A stretch of DNA of 13,217 nt from an uncultured Clostridia bacterium (lineage in GTDB: Bacteria; Bacillota; Clostridia; Christensenellales; Aristaeellaceae): contig CAKULG010000039.1 in NCBI GenBank assembly GCA_934667105.1, positions 1 through 13,217 on the forward strand, given 5' to 3'. The notes beneath the pieces are model-generated. The model saw only the letters and a program-made list of their open reading frames with translations, was not told where the DNA came from and searched no databases. Made by a program: the position numbers and the translations under genes. Positions 12,776 to 13,217 of the stretch are shown in pieces (position 1 is the stretch's first letter; each line of letters starts with the position of its first letter).

Positions 12776-13124
12776 ATGTAGAGAATGGTGAAACGCCGGA
12801 GATGTCGCTGCTCACCCGTTCCCGCAGGCACAGCAGCTTGACCTTATGCTCGGTCAGCAGGGCGATGTACTGCTTTGTCATGCCCCAGTCCCGCCCTATA
12901 CGGTCAAGGCTGCTTATCAGCACCACATCCACCTTTCCGGCAAGAACGGCCTCCATCACTTCTTGCAGAGCCGGACGGTCAAGGGTCATTCCAGAGCCAT
13001 GCTCGGCGGCAGCACCAACGATGGTGTACCCGGCTTGTTCCGCATAGCGGCGAAGCTCCTCGGCCTGCCGTTCCAAAGAAAAGCTATCATCGTGAGCGAC
13101 GCGGCAATAGAAATAGGCTTTCAT
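12774..13124 (-). CDS. Resolvase-like serine recombinase catalytic domain, serine missing
   Basis: This 116-aa protein matches the N-terminal catalytic domain of serine recombinases. Visible elements are YFYCRV (4-9), SLERQAEELRRYAEQAGY (16-33), GSGMTLDRPALQEV (43-56), VDVVLISSLDRIGRD (65-79) and LLCLRERV (97-104). Arg8, Arg50, Arg75 and Arg78 match active-site arginines of gamma-delta resolvase. The residue at the nucleophile position, Ser10 there, is Ala10 here. No helical arm or DNA-binding domain follows. It is therefore a stand-alone, probably inactive or regulatory domain, or the remnant of a larger recombinase. AAGGAGGT (13133-13140) is a strong ribosome binding site overlapping the stop of an upstream frame. 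It converges on tRNA-Leu, a common target for integration. Confidence 0.85.
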   Translation of the reverse strand: MKAYFYCRVAHDDSFSLERQAEELRRYAEQAGYTIVGAAAEHGSGMTLDRPALQEVMEAVLAGKVDVVLISSLDRIGRDWGMTKQYIALLTEHKVKLLCLRERVSSDISGVSPFST

Positions 13125-13138
13125 CGTGTCGTACCTCC

Positions 13139-13217
13139 TTATACTGCAACCTGTTCCGGGGCGTAGCTGAGTGCTACGCCTTTTCTTGTTTCCATGATAA
13201 TGTCGGCCTCCGGGATC
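13139..13217 (-). CDS. Unidentified reading frame running off the window edge
   Basis: A minus-strand frame enters at the right edge and stops with TAA at 13141-13139, ending METRKGVALSYAPEQVAV. It could be the C-terminus of a larger gene. It could also be an 18-aa leader peptide starting at the ATG at 13195, with GGAGG 11 nt upstream. Its stop overlaps the ribosome binding site of the resolvase-like gene, so the two are probably coupled. I do not recognise it. Confidence 0.45.
   Translation of the reverse strand, partial: IPEADIIMETRKGVALSYAPEQVAV
13160..13184 (+). repeat. 8-bp inverted repeat with T-tract inside the edge frame
   Basis: GGCGTAGC (13160-13167) and GCTACGCC (13173-13180) form a perfect stem with a 5-nt loop, followed by TTTTC on the plus strand. 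It lies within the minus-strand frame before the resolvase-like gene. It could be a plus-strand terminator or a structure affecting the downstream ribosome binding site. Confidence 0.5.

Overview
The window looks like a chromosomal segment of a high-GC member of the Firmicutes, most likely a gut-type Clostridia relative. The reasons are strong AGGAGG-type ribosome binding sites, sigma-A style promoters (TTGACA, 17 bp, TATAAT), the infC-rpmI-rplT cluster preceded by a terminator-like leader, LplB/YtcP-type sugar permeases without a local ATPase, and a COG4586/4587/3694-type ABC exporter. Genus assignment is inference; no rRNA is present.

Region 1 (about 1-3650, plus strand): a promoter at 113-141 drives an ATPase and two ABC-2 membrane proteins, followed after 7 nt by recO (DNA repair). 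A TTCG-loop terminator lies about 80 nt after recO. Region 2 (3656-5232, minus strand): a TetR regulator and a GNAT acetyltransferase form a two-gene unit whose consensus promoter is filled by one 16-bp operator, with a second operator at the expected transcript start. Two copies of a related hairpin-bearing repeat lie just downstream of the acetyltransferase and of the next gene, a GH130 phosphorylase.

Region 3 (5233-11034): a carbohydrate locus. The minus-strand order is LplB-type permease, YtcP-type permease, DUF3502-type solute-binding protein, a large nested hairpin, then the GH130 phosphorylase. A LacI-family regulator is divergently transcribed, and the 240-bp AT-rich gap holds both promoters and candidate operators. 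The likely role is import and phosphorolysis of a mannose-containing oligosaccharide, using an MsmX-like ATPase encoded elsewhere.

Region 4 (11134-12553, minus strand): infC-rpmI-rplT from a perfect-consensus promoter, through a leader with an intrinsic terminator, to an infC gene that appears to start at AUA (or AUC). A bidirectional terminator separates rplT from lacI. Region 5 (12596-13217): tRNA-Leu(UAA) with its own promoter and a long terminator hairpin. Its U-tract overlaps the stop codon of a convergent 116-aa resolvase-like protein that lacks the catalytic serine. This right edge may be the border of a mobile or accessory region.

No CRISPR array, rRNA, complete insertion sequence or replication origin was seen. 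The best candidates for a second look are the serine-less resolvase next to the tRNA, the operator-in-spacer TetR promoter, the infC leader and start codon, and the dispersed hairpin repeat. I did not find convincing evidence of a wholly new multi-gene system.
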